Positions 37,301-46,110 of a stretch of 64,000 nt of DNA are shown one piece after another. Positions within the stretch are counted from its first letter, which is position 1. Each line of letters starts with the position of its first letter. This DNA is from Nilaparvata lugens (taxonomy: Eukaryota > Arthropoda > Insecta > Hemiptera > Delphacidae), in assembly GCF_014356525.2 (NCBI RefSeq), contig NC_052506.1, forward strand, positions 31,702,299 through 31,766,298. Reading direction: 5' to 3'. The notes under the pieces are model-generated. The model saw nothing but the letters and a program-made list of their open reading frames with translations, ran no database searches and had not been told where the DNA came from. Both the position numbers and the translations under genes were made by a program.

Positions 37301-40300
37301 CGTTATTGGTGAAACAATAATATATTTGAAAGAGGTCTTGTAGAGCTTTCAGACCTATGCATATATCGACTGAATTCAAAAGGTAATTGAGTTAAAGTTT
37401 CAATTGCTTTATGAGCTGTTTCTACTTCTACATTTCACTTGGTAGGCCTAGGCAAAGGCATTACATATCTTGAGAAATACATAACAGTGACCTTCATGAC
37501 AATTTGGATTGTATTTAGTTTTTTTGACATCCAACTGAGACAGTGAACAAACTATTTTACATGTCAGTTATTCAGTTTCTATTACTTACTGTCCAAGTTG
37601 AAGCAAATTATGACCAGACGAAATGCATATATTTTGTCCAAATAATTCAGGTTGGAAAAACATTTTATATACCTATATAGGTAGTAAATGGATGAAGCGT
37701 GACATTCTTTCCTTTTTTAACGCTTTTAGTTTCATTTTTTTAGTCAGTTTCACCTCAGCAGATAAGTTTTCTTATACAAGAAAGAGTATATTTACAGATT
37801 TACATATTTAAATTTATTCATAATATCTTTTAACATTATTATTATTATTACCACAGACAATGAACTAATTAGCAAGCAAATAAAGCTATTTGAATTCAAA
37901 CAAGTACTTTAAGTACTTATGACAAGAAAAATCATTATAATATATATTATTATTATTATTGGAGTGAGGATATAATATACTAATTTTTATTAAATAACAG
38001 TGAAAAAATATATTTTTTCAGAAAATTATAACGAACATTTTGGCGGATGGAACTAGGTAGGCCTACTATATTGTGGAGTTTAATAGCGTTTCGATAATTA
38101 TTCATGAAAATTGGTTGTTGATTAACATTAGCATTAGAAACAAATGTATGGGATACTTGAATATGATTTTTGACTAGTAAGCACTGTTCTGGAAGCTCGA
38201 ATAATAGGGACAAAACGGATCAAAAACATGTTAGCATTATGATTTCTATATTTTATGTACTACATGTATACTGCATTCTGCATATCTCATTTAAGCATTA
38301 GATACAGTTGCACGTGAGTACAATATTCACCTAGTTTTGAAAACAATTAATAAAACATGCTTGGTATTTCTATTGTAACTCTACTGGGAGTTCTTACCAG
38401 TTTTATTGATTCATACTTCATCTTATCATCTTAGCTTGATGATAGTTTATGGCTGCATTAATCCACAGGTGAATTGTCATAGCCAACAGTAGTTCGGTTA
38501 TAAAAAATAGTACCTACTTTTATAACTTGGATTTTGATTCAGAAAATTATCGAGTCTACACGTTACATAATTTTTAAAGATAGTAGTTAGAGTTTATTTT
38601 CCAATTCAGAAAATTTTAGAATATTTATAACGACAACATGATGTAATCTTAACCAATTACGGGTTAGCTACAAGAAAGTAACCGTGTTTAATGTTCAACT
38701 TGATTATGAGAATGTTCTAACTGACCATTTCATTATTTGCACTCGTGAGGTTCAAACTCTACTTTATTCTCATCACTTTAGAAGTTGTGAGGGTTCTTTT
38801 TCGTAGTTCCAGCAATGCCTTATGGAAAAATGTAAAACTATATCTGGTATTGATAGGTACAGTACGGGTACCTAGTCAAAAGTAGATAGGCTAACATTAA
38901 AATTTTATGAATTTGTCCAAGAAACCAATATAAATGCATATGTACCGTCATAAGGTATCTATTAAAATTCTCAATAAAAAAATAAACACAGGATAACGCT
39001 TCTTGATGAAATAAAACATGCTTGCTTTATAAATCAAGTAGTCAAGAGTTGCAAAACGATCTTGTTAGTGTTGTGGCTTTAAATACAAAATGAACGATCT
39101 ATGTTAAGATGATTTTTGGAAAATTATTTTACTATTGTAAAAATAGGTACAGTAGTTATAAATAGTTTCAAGATTATTTTTTTACAGATATGAAATGTCG
39201 TGGATGATTGAACGGAAATATTGCCCTTTTCCAATTTTTTTTATTTTTAAACTCATAGTTTAGCAATCTGGGAACAATAACTGGCATGATTGGAAAATTT
39301 GAGATTCTTATAAATTCTACTATTCCAGTTTTCTAATTTTTCACAACAAATGAAATGCGGCACTTTGAAGCGTATATAGGATGAAAGGAAATACGACGTT
39401 GAATTTTAATAGGGCTCATCACAGCACAGAGAGTATATCATTACAAATGTAATTATACGATTGTTCTAGTGTTTTGAAAAAATCTTCCCACCATCCCAGA
39501 CTCAATGTTCCGGAACTTGGAAGATATAGATTAAGCTATACACTACAGTTTCAACGGCAACATCAATTTATTATGCAAAATAGATACCGTAGCTTAACTG
39601 TAAACAGCTCATCTGGCAGAACAACCTATATCCAGATATTTTTCGCCAAAATTAGGATTAGGAGTTTGCTATGTAATGTACAGCACTTCTCATAATGAAG
39701 GCCTGTGGATGAAAAAACATCGATTTTCGTTGCTATAAATAATTATGAAGTTAGATTTTTTTCTATAAAAAATATTTATTGTGCAACAAAACCGATAAAT
39801 GTTTGTTGAGGGTTCAATTTTATCACTATCAATATAAAAAAGTATAATTATTGATCGTTAAAAATAACTTTTAAAAATATAAATAGTCTAATATATGCTA
39901 TTGTCCCAATGACTGACTGGAATGCTGATAATCAAGTAAATAATTCATTATTAAAAGACCTTTACCTAGAAAATATGAAAAAGATCATTTGTTTGGTCAT
40001 TCGAAAATTTCTAGAAAACATAAAAAACCAAATGGAGGAATAGGATTGTGTTTGATGTAACCTAGCTTTTTATAGCGAATAGTTCAAACATTGCACGAGA
40101 CCTAGACCATTTCTTTTTTCATCAACACTTTTGGTTTACTGCCAGTTTTTAATGAGCAAATTTTATGGCGGATATTGTGAGCAGTGAATGGACATATCAT
40201 CAAATATCTGGAGATAATTTAGACACTGTGTTGTGATCACAATTTGATAACGCATCTGAACACTGCTTCCTGTAGTATTTCAATGTCAAGCACAATCAAC

Positions 40301-40624
40301 GATTGTCCTTTATCAGATTATCCTTTAATCCATAGGTTTCTAATATTGGAAATGACAGGCAATCTATGACGTGTGGTACATGATTATTCAACGAATAATA
40401 GCTTCAAATTATGATACGAACAATGAATGCCTCCTACATCCATGGAATCAAATTCAAAATTTAAATTAGCAGCTTCGATCTAAGATTTTCAGCAAGTAAA
40501 GTTATTCATGGAGAATATTCCATGTAAGTTATTCATTGGATTTTTAGTCAAGAACAAGAATAGAAAGCCACTTCCATTTATTTTACAATAATAATAAGGT
40601 ACATTAATAATAATAATAATAATA

Positions 40625-40661
<37 letters not shown>

Positions 40662-43600
40662 GTACATATTGTTGCAGGTTTCTACACTAATAAAACACTT
40701 GAGGCGATTTATACTGATTATTAGATTTATTACTTATAACACACGGAGGTAAACTAGATACTATAAACTGATAACATAAAAAATTACAAAGAAGTCACTA
40801 ACTAGCACAAATAACGATATAAGAATAATTTATTGTCACTAAGAATAATAATTGTATAACTAACTACAAAAGTCTATTATCACTTTATTACTTCTGTCAC
40901 GATTAGGAGTAGCCAATGATTCCCACTCTGGCTTTTCAGACTGCCGACTGCAACACGCACCATTTATATAGGCAACAGAACTCAACTGCCAACTGCAACA
41001 TGCGCCATTTATATAGGCAACAGAACTCAACTGCTGACTGCAACATGCGCCATTTATATAGGCAACAGAACTCAACTGCCGACTGCAACACGCACCTTTT
41101 GTATAGGCAACAGAACTCAACTGCCGACTGCAACATGCACCATTTATATAGGCAACAGAACTCAACTGCCGACTGCAACACACGTCATTTATATAGGCAA
41201 CAGAACTCAACTGCCAACTGCAACATGCGCCATTTATATAGGCAACAGAACTCAACTGCTGACTGCAACATGCGCCATTTATATAGGCAACAGAACTCAA
41301 CTGCTTACTGCAACACGCGTCATTTATATAGGCAACAGAACTCAACTGCCGACTGCAACACGTGCTATTTATATAGGCAACAGAACTCAACTGCCGATTG
41401 CAACACGCATCATTTATATAGGCAACAGAACTCAACTGCCGACTGCAACATGTGCCATTTATATAGGCAACAGAACTCAACTGCCGACTGCAACACGTGC
41501 CATTTATATAGGCAACAGAACTCAACTGCCGACTGCAACACGCATCATTTATATAGGCAACAGAACTCAACTGCTGACTGCAACACGTGACATTTATATA
41601 GGCAACAGAACTCAACTGCCGACTGCAACACATGCCATTTATATAGGCAACAGAGCTTTTGAGAAGGATCTGGATCTGTTGAACATGCCCAACCAATCAC
41701 AGTATATGTTGATTACCAGAAGGTTCTGGAAAGCACTTGCCATTGTTCGACAGCTCTGACGACCAAAACACACTAGAAGATTCCAGAAAACCCTCGCCTC
41801 TGCCACCCCCTAAAGGTCTTATCCATAACACTGCCCCCTCCTTAAAGCTGTTCTGACCCAGAACACTCAAGATCCATCCTGAAGGTGTGGCGAGCAGAAG
41901 CTGGTTTCAATGGATCCGCTGGGGTGGCTGCCCATGGATTGTAAACATTGTATGATGCTGATTTCAGAGTCCTTGAAGATTCTTCCAATCATTGGTCTCA
42001 TAATCTTCCAGTCCAATCCATCATAGCCACAGCAGAGTCTGGGGATCCCAAGTTGCTCCACTCCCAGGAATTGGAGATGAGTCTGCGGGTGCATGAGACT
42101 TTGCCACAAAGCGTGATATTCTTCCTGGGGTTGGTCCTTTGTCACCAAATAGAACAGATGTTGTTCTGATCCTGAAGATGAAGTGCTTTCCCCACTGTCG
42201 GATTCTGGAGGTTCAGTTCATCCAATCGTCCAAACTTCCTCCTTGAGACTGTAGCAATCCCTCGTAATGCTCCCACATTCCTAACTCTGCAATGGGCCAA
42301 TGCATAGCTCTTTGGTAGGGTGATCAGGTCCTGGCAACTGTTAGTAACATTCCTTCTTCCAGGACATCTCCAGATTAGCCAAGAACTCTTCAAAGTCAGG
42401 GCTGGCTGGTTGAAGAACCTGTGCTTCTTGAGCTTTCCTTGCAGTATTATCTCCATGATAGAGCACCAGTCTGTTAAAGTGGACAATTTGTGGAGTATCT
42501 CTTGGTTTCTTGATTCTGTAGACCACATCATTGATCCTTGTGACCACTTCATAAGGTCCATCCCAGGAGGTCTGCAACTTGGGAGAGTATCCACGGTGTC
42601 ATTGAGGGTTGTACAACCAAACCGTGTCACCAGCCTGGTATCCTCCATGATCTGCTTTGATGTCATAGTGTTGTTTCATTATGTCCCTGGCATCCTAGGT
42701 GTTTGTGTGGATGGTCTGATGGATTTCGTCCATATATAGAGAGACAGCAAGTTTCCCGAGCAAGTTGCTGGGCACTAGTCCTTATGACAATCAATAACAA
42801 ATTGTATGATACAAAAAATTACAAAAACCTACCTATATCTCATTGATGGTGTATAGTGAGTGAATTTGCAATGATTAAGTAGGTTTAGTATTCCCGTGAC
42901 AAAAATACTCAATGACTAGTATCTCACAGCCTATAAGATACCACTAAAAAAGAATACTTCAATGTATAAGAACATTTAAAATTTGCTACTGGCTTTTTTT
43001 GCATAACTCACAGTAATGGAGGAGCTGCAATATACCTGAGGGAGAATTTAAATTTTGACTGGATCTGAGTACCTTCACTGCTGAGCTTGATATTGAACTT
43101 GCAGGAGTAAAGATTGATATATATTCTGGTATTATCATCTCAGTCTATCCCTCTCCAAATGGTAACATTGAACATTTTTTCAATTCTATAGACAAATGTC
43201 TTTCAAGTTTGAGTAATTTGCACTTGCCTATTATACTTGGTGGTGATGAGAATATTCAGTTAAATGGAAATGAAAGTATTCATCACTCATTTAGGTGCGT
43301 ACTCTAAGTCATGGAATTTACATCACAAATAATGCGCCTACTCAAGGAAATAATTGCTTGGATACTGTTGATACTTCTCTTGACTCTTGGAGCTATAATG
43401 TGGTTGTTCAGGTTCAGGACCTTTTGATTGCCGATCACAAAGCAGTGGTGATAGATGTTTGGTGGAACATGATGAGTGACACCCCCATACCTTGCCTTGG
43501 CACAATCATTTTAAAAAATCAGTGATAAAAAACTAACCTGATAAGTTTCCACTATTGAAGATGGCATTAGCTAATGTGAACTGGACAATGATACTTCCTG

Positions 43601-46110
43601 GCAGAACAGATATCCCAGAAGAGTTATTTGAGTTTCTATCCCAGAAGAGTTTTTTATTTCAAAAAAATATCTTTAGTATTTGAGAACATTTATCCTTCAA
43701 GACCTCTAAAGCTACAATGATACCAGTCCCTCAATAAAAGGAAAAATAAGTCATGGTGCACACCCAGACCTCAATTACTCAAGAATATAGTCCTGTCACT
43801 AAATTATCAAAGCAAGGCAAGCCTCACTGATGAGGTTAAAAAGAAATAAAATGAGCAATATCTTGAGACAAGAAGTAGATCTAGCTAAACGGGAGGCCAA
43901 CATTAGTACAATTAATCAAGCCACTAAAAAATGAAAGAAAGCTAGGAACCTGGTCAAGTCCATCACTGGGTCTGATTCTCAGAAAGTGAGGCCTGAGTCA
44001 CTGCCAGTCCCAATGAGTTCAACCATTTTCTCATTCAGCAGGTCGAAAGAATAGTGGAGTTGATTCCAGGATAAGTGAAGCAGATGAAGATTTCCATGTG
44101 CCAGGAAATCACAACACAGTCTTTGATAAGTGGGACCTGGTAACAGCAGTAGACAATATCATTCTGATGGTAAAGAGTTTCAAAAGTAAAAGTATCCAGG
44201 ATATATACCTGGTGTGTCAGTTGACCTATTGAAAAATTGCTCACCCCCTCAGCATTGTCTTGAAAATTTGCCAAGAGGCAGGCTATTCCCCTTCTGCTCT
44301 GAAACTTGCCAGAACTGTAGCTGTCTTCAAGAAGGGAGATCCATTAGACATGGGTAGCTCAAGGCCCATCTCAATTATTCCAGCTCTGGTAATGATTTTT
44401 GAGGTGTGCTTGAAGAAGCAGCTGGTTCACTATACTTTGAAAGGAGAGACCTTTTTACAAATGCCCAGCATGGATTCAGACAGGGAAAGTCAACGGTCAC
44501 TGCTGTATCACCCTCTTTTGAGGCGGGTGACTCAGTGTCTGTTGCTCTGGTGGACTTGAGGAAGGCTTTTGAGTGTGTTTCACACGATATTCTTCTCAAT
44601 TGGCTACCTATAGCGTGCGTGGTCCAGTCCTTGTAACCTTCAGAACCTACCTATCTGACAGGTTCTCACCCTTGATGGAGCGAACTCAGTTCCACTGCTG
44701 GTTTGTCACGGAATGCCACAAGGTTTGCTGACGATGTGACTATTTTTGCAAGGGTTAGAGCACCAGACTTATCCAAGAAGTTGGCAGTGGATATTTTTAA
44801 GCAGTGGTTCACCAGCAACAAGCTGATGCTTAATGAAAGCAAAGCCCAGGAGACACTGGAGACAACATGCACTCTTGGTCGGTGGCAGCTTAACGATATC
44901 ACAAAAGTGAAAGTACTGGGTTTTACACTGGATACTAAACTTGGCTGGAGTAGCCACATTGATAACATCTAACATCTGTCTGAAGCTAGACAGAGTGATG
45001 TACCTACTAGGACGTTTGAAGCCATCAATCTCCTGGAGGCATCTGGTGGAGGTGTATTTTGCTATATCAACTATGAACTTCAGTTGTGGGAACATGCTTC
45101 AGACTGTATAGATGTACTGCTCCAGCAGAAGAAAGCTCTACAAGGATCCTGGATTCGGTGGGCTACTTGGACCACTGTCGACTCATCTTTATCAAGCTGA
45201 TAATACTCACGGTGTAGGTACAGTCAATATATCTTGCTTTCCCTGTTGCACACAAGGGATAATTTCTACTTACTGACAAGAAGAGAAGACAGACATTTCT
45301 ACAACACCAGAAGAAAAGCGAAAATAGACATCCCTTTCTGCAGGCTGATTAAGAAGGATTGTTTTTTAGTACTAGCCCTGAGGATTTACAACGCCTTACC
45401 TGACAGGGTGATGAACTTGGACGACAGGAGCTTCAGGACAAAAAAAAATGGTTACTAGAACAGTAGAACTGATTAATAGTCTTCATTCTACGCAGTGGAG
45501 GAATACTCTGAGGCCAATAGAAACATCAACTGAACGTCGTCAAGTGATAAATGTGATGCCTACAGGCAAAGCCATCTTGATAAAGTTGAAAGTTTGGTAC
45601 CGTATTTTAAAATGTTTTATATTTATATGTTTAAGTTTAAAAACGTAAATAAGTGTATATTATTGACATAGTTTAGGTTATATGTCAAACCTACAACAAG
45701 CACCAAGTCAGGTCCACTTTCTGACAGTCAATCCAGATATCTGGTATTGACTAAGGAGAGAAGTTTAAGTAAGTATGAAGTAATTTTCAATACTTCCAAT
45801 CCTTTACAAACATCTCTTAAAATAGTTATTATTATAAAAAGTATAAAATACTGCAGAACATCATAAATTAAGTTATTACCTACATGTTGTACATACCAGA
45901 GACAAGAAATATAAGACTTATGCTCATCCTTTATCTATATGTACATACCTTGAATTCAAACAAGCTGGGATTCAATGCTATGCTACTGTTATAAAGAACG
46001 TAGGATTTAGGAAGCGGCCAGAAATTTCCTTGATCTTGAACTACAAATGCATCACTGATCAGGGACACTGAAAAGATAACAACAATTTTTGTCAGGACCA
46101 TAACGTCCAT
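19003..46110 (-). CDS. Beta-N-acetylhexosaminidase (GH20), eight exons
   Basis: GH20 enzyme that removes terminal N-acetylhexosamine from glycans, glycolipids or chito-oligosaccharides; expected in lysosomes or secreted. Coding exons in transcript order are 46110-45949, 35346-35106, 34198-34071, 32546-32341, 30967-30852, 28422-28227, 22948-22726 and 19362-19003. All junctions are GT..AG with matching phases, giving 543 residues, normal for the family. An N-terminal hydrophobic signal peptide is followed by the GH20b domain ([12 protein letters not shown]... to about residue 175), then the catalytic barrel. It has [13 protein letters not shown] at 226-238, EFDTPGH, and GGDEV with the catalytic Asp343-Glu344 pair. 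The C-terminus includes [17 protein letters not shown]-like, chitinolytic and FDL-type subfamilies were not separated. Introns 1, 6 and 7 are full of transposons. The last exon is strikingly GC-rich. Confidence 0.95.
20365..21425. mobile_element. Inverted-repeat element in hexosaminidase intron 7 with a nested short repeat
   Basis: GAGCGTGGCGTGGCGTC near 20397 and, about 60 bases on, ACACACTGCAAGCGTC. In reverse orientation GTGTGGCGTGGCGTGGTC at 21423 and ACACACTGGAAGCGTC. Between them lies the dispersed repeat at 20641-21048. The arms are diverged. Confidence 0.5.
20641..21048 (+). repeat. SINE or RTE-tail-like dispersed repeat
   Basis: Starts GGGGCACCGAGCTTCGCTCG and ends GAACATACATAACCAGATATATAAATACAG and ATACAATAGGATT. 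I recognise this layout from short elements related to RTE LINEs in insects, but the family was not checked. Confidence 0.45.
22726..22948 (-). CDS. Hexosaminidase exon 7
   Basis: Begins after TTTTTCAG, completing Trp350, then [19 protein letters not shown] and IVQAWTGN, the usual sequence after the catalytic motif. It ends in phase 0 at CGG|GTGAGT. Codon use is AT-rich, like exons 1-6. Confidence 0.93.
22989..23580 (+). mobile_element. Older LINE, reverse-transcriptase C-terminal part, left of insertion
   Basis: The reading frame starts just after the RT active site ([11 protein letters not shown]), then [26 protein letters not shown] and [20 protein letters not shown], a thumb and C-terminal region of the Jockey/CR1 kind. 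The homology stops near YVFE and resumes at 27763 beyond the younger LINE. A 17-base direct repeat GATGGATCATCGATAAT sits at its start. Confidence 0.75.
23705..27010 (-). CDS. LINE ORF2: endonuclease and reverse transcriptase, uninterrupted
   Basis: About 1,100 codons with no internal stop. The N-terminal AP-type endonuclease shows [33 protein letters not shown] and [10 protein letters not shown]. The reverse transcriptase has [77 protein letters not shown] and the active site [10 protein letters not shown]. The C-terminal part ends with a CTLC...H...C zinc-knuckle-like motif and [13 protein letters not shown]. All catalytic motifs appear present, so the protein could be active. No ATG opens the endonuclease; the frame continues directly from ORF1's TAG. 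Confidence 0.88.
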   Translation of the reverse strand, partial: DKVVCQVKGINGLSVLAYNVAGLRGKVSSNYFLDFLKNYDIFILCETFVEEKDFNRLEGYFPGYNIFWVPATRTSGFGRAKGGIMMAYRSVYNRREACKFTYLEEWPVITLKCDRYGEIHIMSVYLTPGESWSADFNKLNGFLEGREMGENLILLGDFNGRIGKCQIIPDEIMQRDWVINVERNSKDENLNRNGRRILNMCEEFNMCVLNGRTATDDKGEFTYVTSVGCSVIDLCCVTMSTLAAVNSFEVLTESFSDHMPIVVQLKGDISNSICDNLTLLPKLIWSKVDATEYRNKLSRSSCDVILSPDSSQAAEKIINIVYEAAGNNARISKRENKHAKQIWFDWECDKARKRSFACLRLFRRVNSQQARQIYAEENKKYIQLCKTKKAEYYDNIRKCLENVRDSKQFWDSVKKFKRTSFKCTGQIDIGSWVKHFKNLLSVEVEADKIAYAIPFIEDEKLDAKITKEELNLVLKKAKCNKAPGTDGIPAEFFKSAPDQFLNLLLNFYNYIYDTGLVPDNFSEAVIFPIHKKGDLNEVANYRGIQFINAFAKIFAGIFLNRLNEWVEKNEVINEEQAGFRKGYSTVDNIFSLYSIINLKLRRRKDRVYCLYVDFKAAFDKVDRNALIYKLFQIGLSSKFVRIVQKLYENTRAFVWCKNSQNKKDGLSNAFYTENGLKQGCLLSPILFTLFINDIFDNMEEGIWVDELNIKGLMYADDLILIASTPKALQKMIICLKHYCETWGLTINTDKTKIMVMRRGGRLAHHERWYWGEERIGVVNKYKYLGVTFTPQLAFSEHVRERVSVAKFALNNVWNSFVAQNEINIESKWVVFDAVVRALVSYGGQVWGYKQFEEIERLHRAFIKKLFSLPQSTPNYIIYLEVNKYNLHHYLFEMHYSYIIRTLSLRPNRLPRKLAQKMFEQKVGWYKVWKEQAEKYNIELPRWEEGMRDVLRQSLNNINECIKNECREKWRERARQSVNYTVYSRLNPITEHNNYIGANLTRNEKSIIFRSRGGLWYLNSSVGREGIQTICTLCNRREREDTMHFIGRCPVLAEIRGAHLGDRELSEDQVVGFLNGSDWRALIGFVRNAWAYRKMLIQEYNT
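27011..27720 (-). CDS. LINE ORF1 (coiled coil, L1-ORF1p-like), no start codon
   Basis: Nucleic-acid-binding LINE protein. The open frame begins upstream of any ATG, then runs [11 protein letters not shown], a coiled coil ([20 protein letters not shown]), and [17 protein letters not shown], a signature shared with L1-type ORF1 proteins before their RRM-like domain. A small C-terminal domain and a Ser/Asn/Lys/Glu tail follow. It ends with TAG at 27013-27011. The codon after the stop is in the same frame as ORF2. Likely lost its N-terminus by 5' truncation. Confidence 0.7.
27763..28132 (+). mobile_element. Older LINE, 3' end, right of insertion
   Basis: Reads [20 protein letters not shown], then [19 protein letters not shown] and [14 protein letters not shown] to a stop at 28018, the usual C-terminal tail of Jockey/CR1-type ORF2. 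It is followed by a short AT-rich 3' UTR ending AATAAAGATTTTTCTATTC. It is the continuation of the fragment ending at 23580. Confidence 0.75.
28227..28422 (-). CDS. Hexosaminidase exon 6 (catalytic GGDE)
   Basis: Begins after TTGATTCCAG. It encodes [13 protein letters not shown] and then [13 protein letters not shown], holding the Asp-Glu pair (residues 343-344) that polarises the N-acetyl group and acts as general acid in GH20. It ends two bases into the Trp codon. Confidence 0.95.
28428..30851 (-). other. Hexosaminidase intron 5
   Basis: AT-rich. About 30303-30350 holds a short hairpin (CAATACCTACTATTACT and its inverse). The interval 30360-30530 is unusually GC-rich with a short open frame on the - strand that I could not identify. 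Confidence 0.4.
30852..30967 (-). CDS. Hexosaminidase exon 5
   Basis: I place the acceptor at GTTGATAG|T, which completes the Ser codon and gives LSGKGAYDP, the usual family sequence. An ORF continues further upstream, but its protein does not fit the family. The exon encodes [17 protein letters not shown] and [11 protein letters not shown] and ends one base into Gly at GTGAGC. Confidence 0.9.
31885..31910. repeat. End of the same element family as 61610-61978
   Basis: TAAATCCCGAGCTCGGAAAC followed by CGGCCC and TAA, identical in type to the right end at 61978 plus its TTA/TAA target. No left end was recognised upstream. Confidence 0.55.
32341..32546 (-). CDS. Hexosaminidase exon 4 (start of catalytic barrel)
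   Basis: Begins after TTTCAACAG. It encodes [16 protein letters not shown] and [20 protein letters not shown], the first strands of the catalytic barrel including substrate-binding Arg, Asp and His residues of GH20. It ends with two bases of a Ser codon before GTGAGC. Confidence 0.95.
32547..34070 (-). other. Hexosaminidase intron 3 with a hairpin
   Basis: Mostly AT-rich unique sequence; contains the inverted repeat at 33567-33708. Confidence 0.4.
33567..33708. repeat. Palindromic repeat
   Basis: CCGTTTTGAACTATTTTCGACG, then ATTTTTGAATATTAGTTAT, is mirrored by ATAACTAATATTCAAAATA and CGTCGAAAATAGTT...AAAACGG. Probably a small fold-back transposon. Confidence 0.7.
34071..34198 (-). CDS. Hexosaminidase exon 3
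   Basis: Begins after ATTTTTAG. It encodes [17 protein letters not shown], the strongly conserved GH20 stretch before the barrel, and ends in phase 0 at TCG|GTAAGT. Confidence 0.93.
35106..35346 (-). CDS. Hexosaminidase exon 2 (GH20b domain)
   Basis: Begins after GACTTTTCAG. It encodes the non-catalytic N-terminal domain with [15 protein letters not shown], a His-rich loop and FGMNES, whose continuation into exon 3 gives the common ESY motif. It ends in phase 1 at GTAAGT. Confidence 0.88.
35761..35848. repeat. Palindromic repeat centred on GCTGGGCCCAGC
   Basis: AAATTCTATGGTAATATAAAAT is mirrored by ATTTTATATTACCATAGAATTT around a GCTGGGCCCAGC centre. Small hairpin element in hexosaminidase intron 1. 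Confidence 0.75.
35849..40603 (-). other. Hexosaminidase intron 1, unannotated part
   Basis: Very AT-rich. I saw no exon, transposon reading frame or structured repeat that I could support; short open frames look random. Confidence 0.4.
40604..40660. repeat. AAT microsatellite
   Basis: About 18 AAT units with one interruption, next to the LTR end. Confidence 0.9.
40670..41830 (-). mobile_element. Gypsy-type 3' LTR with internal minisatellite
   Basis: On the - strand it begins TGTTATGGATAAGACC directly after a purine tract (AAGGAGGGGGCAG) and ends CCTGCAACA, giving the TG..CA and TGTT..AACA ends of an LTR, about 1,161 bases. It carries the 16-unit TATA array and AATAAA-type signals (AGTAATAAAG, ACAATAAATT) downstream of it in the same direction, as an LTR should. 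The matching 5' LTR is not present. Confidence 0.75.
40936..41655 (-). promoter_or_regulatory. Sixteen tandem 45-bp repeats, most with a TATA box
   Basis: On the - strand each unit reads GTTGCCTATATAAATG, a variable ten-base part, then TTGCAGTCGGCAGTTGAGTT. CAGTT starts about 28 bases after the first T of TATATAA, the spacing expected for an initiator. One unit (about 41097) has TATACAAAA instead. Because 45 is a multiple of 3 and the unit lacks stops in some frames, long ORFs with Cys-rich repeats open on both strands; I regard these as non-coding. Confidence 0.75.
41831..42790 (-). pseudogene. Gypsy-type pol C-terminus, broken
   Basis: Minus-strand frames show [19 protein letters not shown], a stop (TGA at about 42600), then [20 protein letters not shown] and [14 protein letters not shown], the end of a Ty3/Gypsy integrase region. 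The polypurine tract and the LTR follow. The element is truncated upstream of about 42790; gag, protease, RT and RNase H are not in the window. Confidence 0.75.
43010..45660 (+). pseudogene. Decayed Jockey/CR1-like LINE in hexosaminidase intron 1
   Basis: Pieces in order on +: endonuclease ([13 protein letters not shown] at about 43020; [14 protein letters not shown] at about 43420), RT ([13 protein letters not shown] and [16 protein letters not shown] at 44300-44400; [16 protein letters not shown] and [16 protein letters not shown] at 44460-44590; [11 protein letters not shown] at about 44720; [19 protein letters not shown]), and the C-terminal [16 protein letters not shown] and [11 protein letters not shown] at about 45290-45410. 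Frames shift several times, so it is dead. Confidence 0.8.
45949..46110 (-). CDS. Hexosaminidase exon 1 (signal peptide)
   Basis: ATG at 46110 followed by a hydrophobic segment ([16 protein letters not shown]) and a likely cleavage near Asp/Ala 22-24. Then come WPLPKSY and VLYNSS, typical of the start of mature hexosaminidases. It ends in phase 0 at AAG|GTATGT. A pyrimidine-rich CTGCCTCTAG just upstream could be the acceptor of a 5' UTR intron. Confidence 0.88.

Noticed and set aside
40936..41655. CRISPR-like array, because of evenly spaced repeats
   Set aside because: The repeats are contiguous 45-bp units with only about ten variable bases, in an animal LTR; there are no true spacers and no cas genes.
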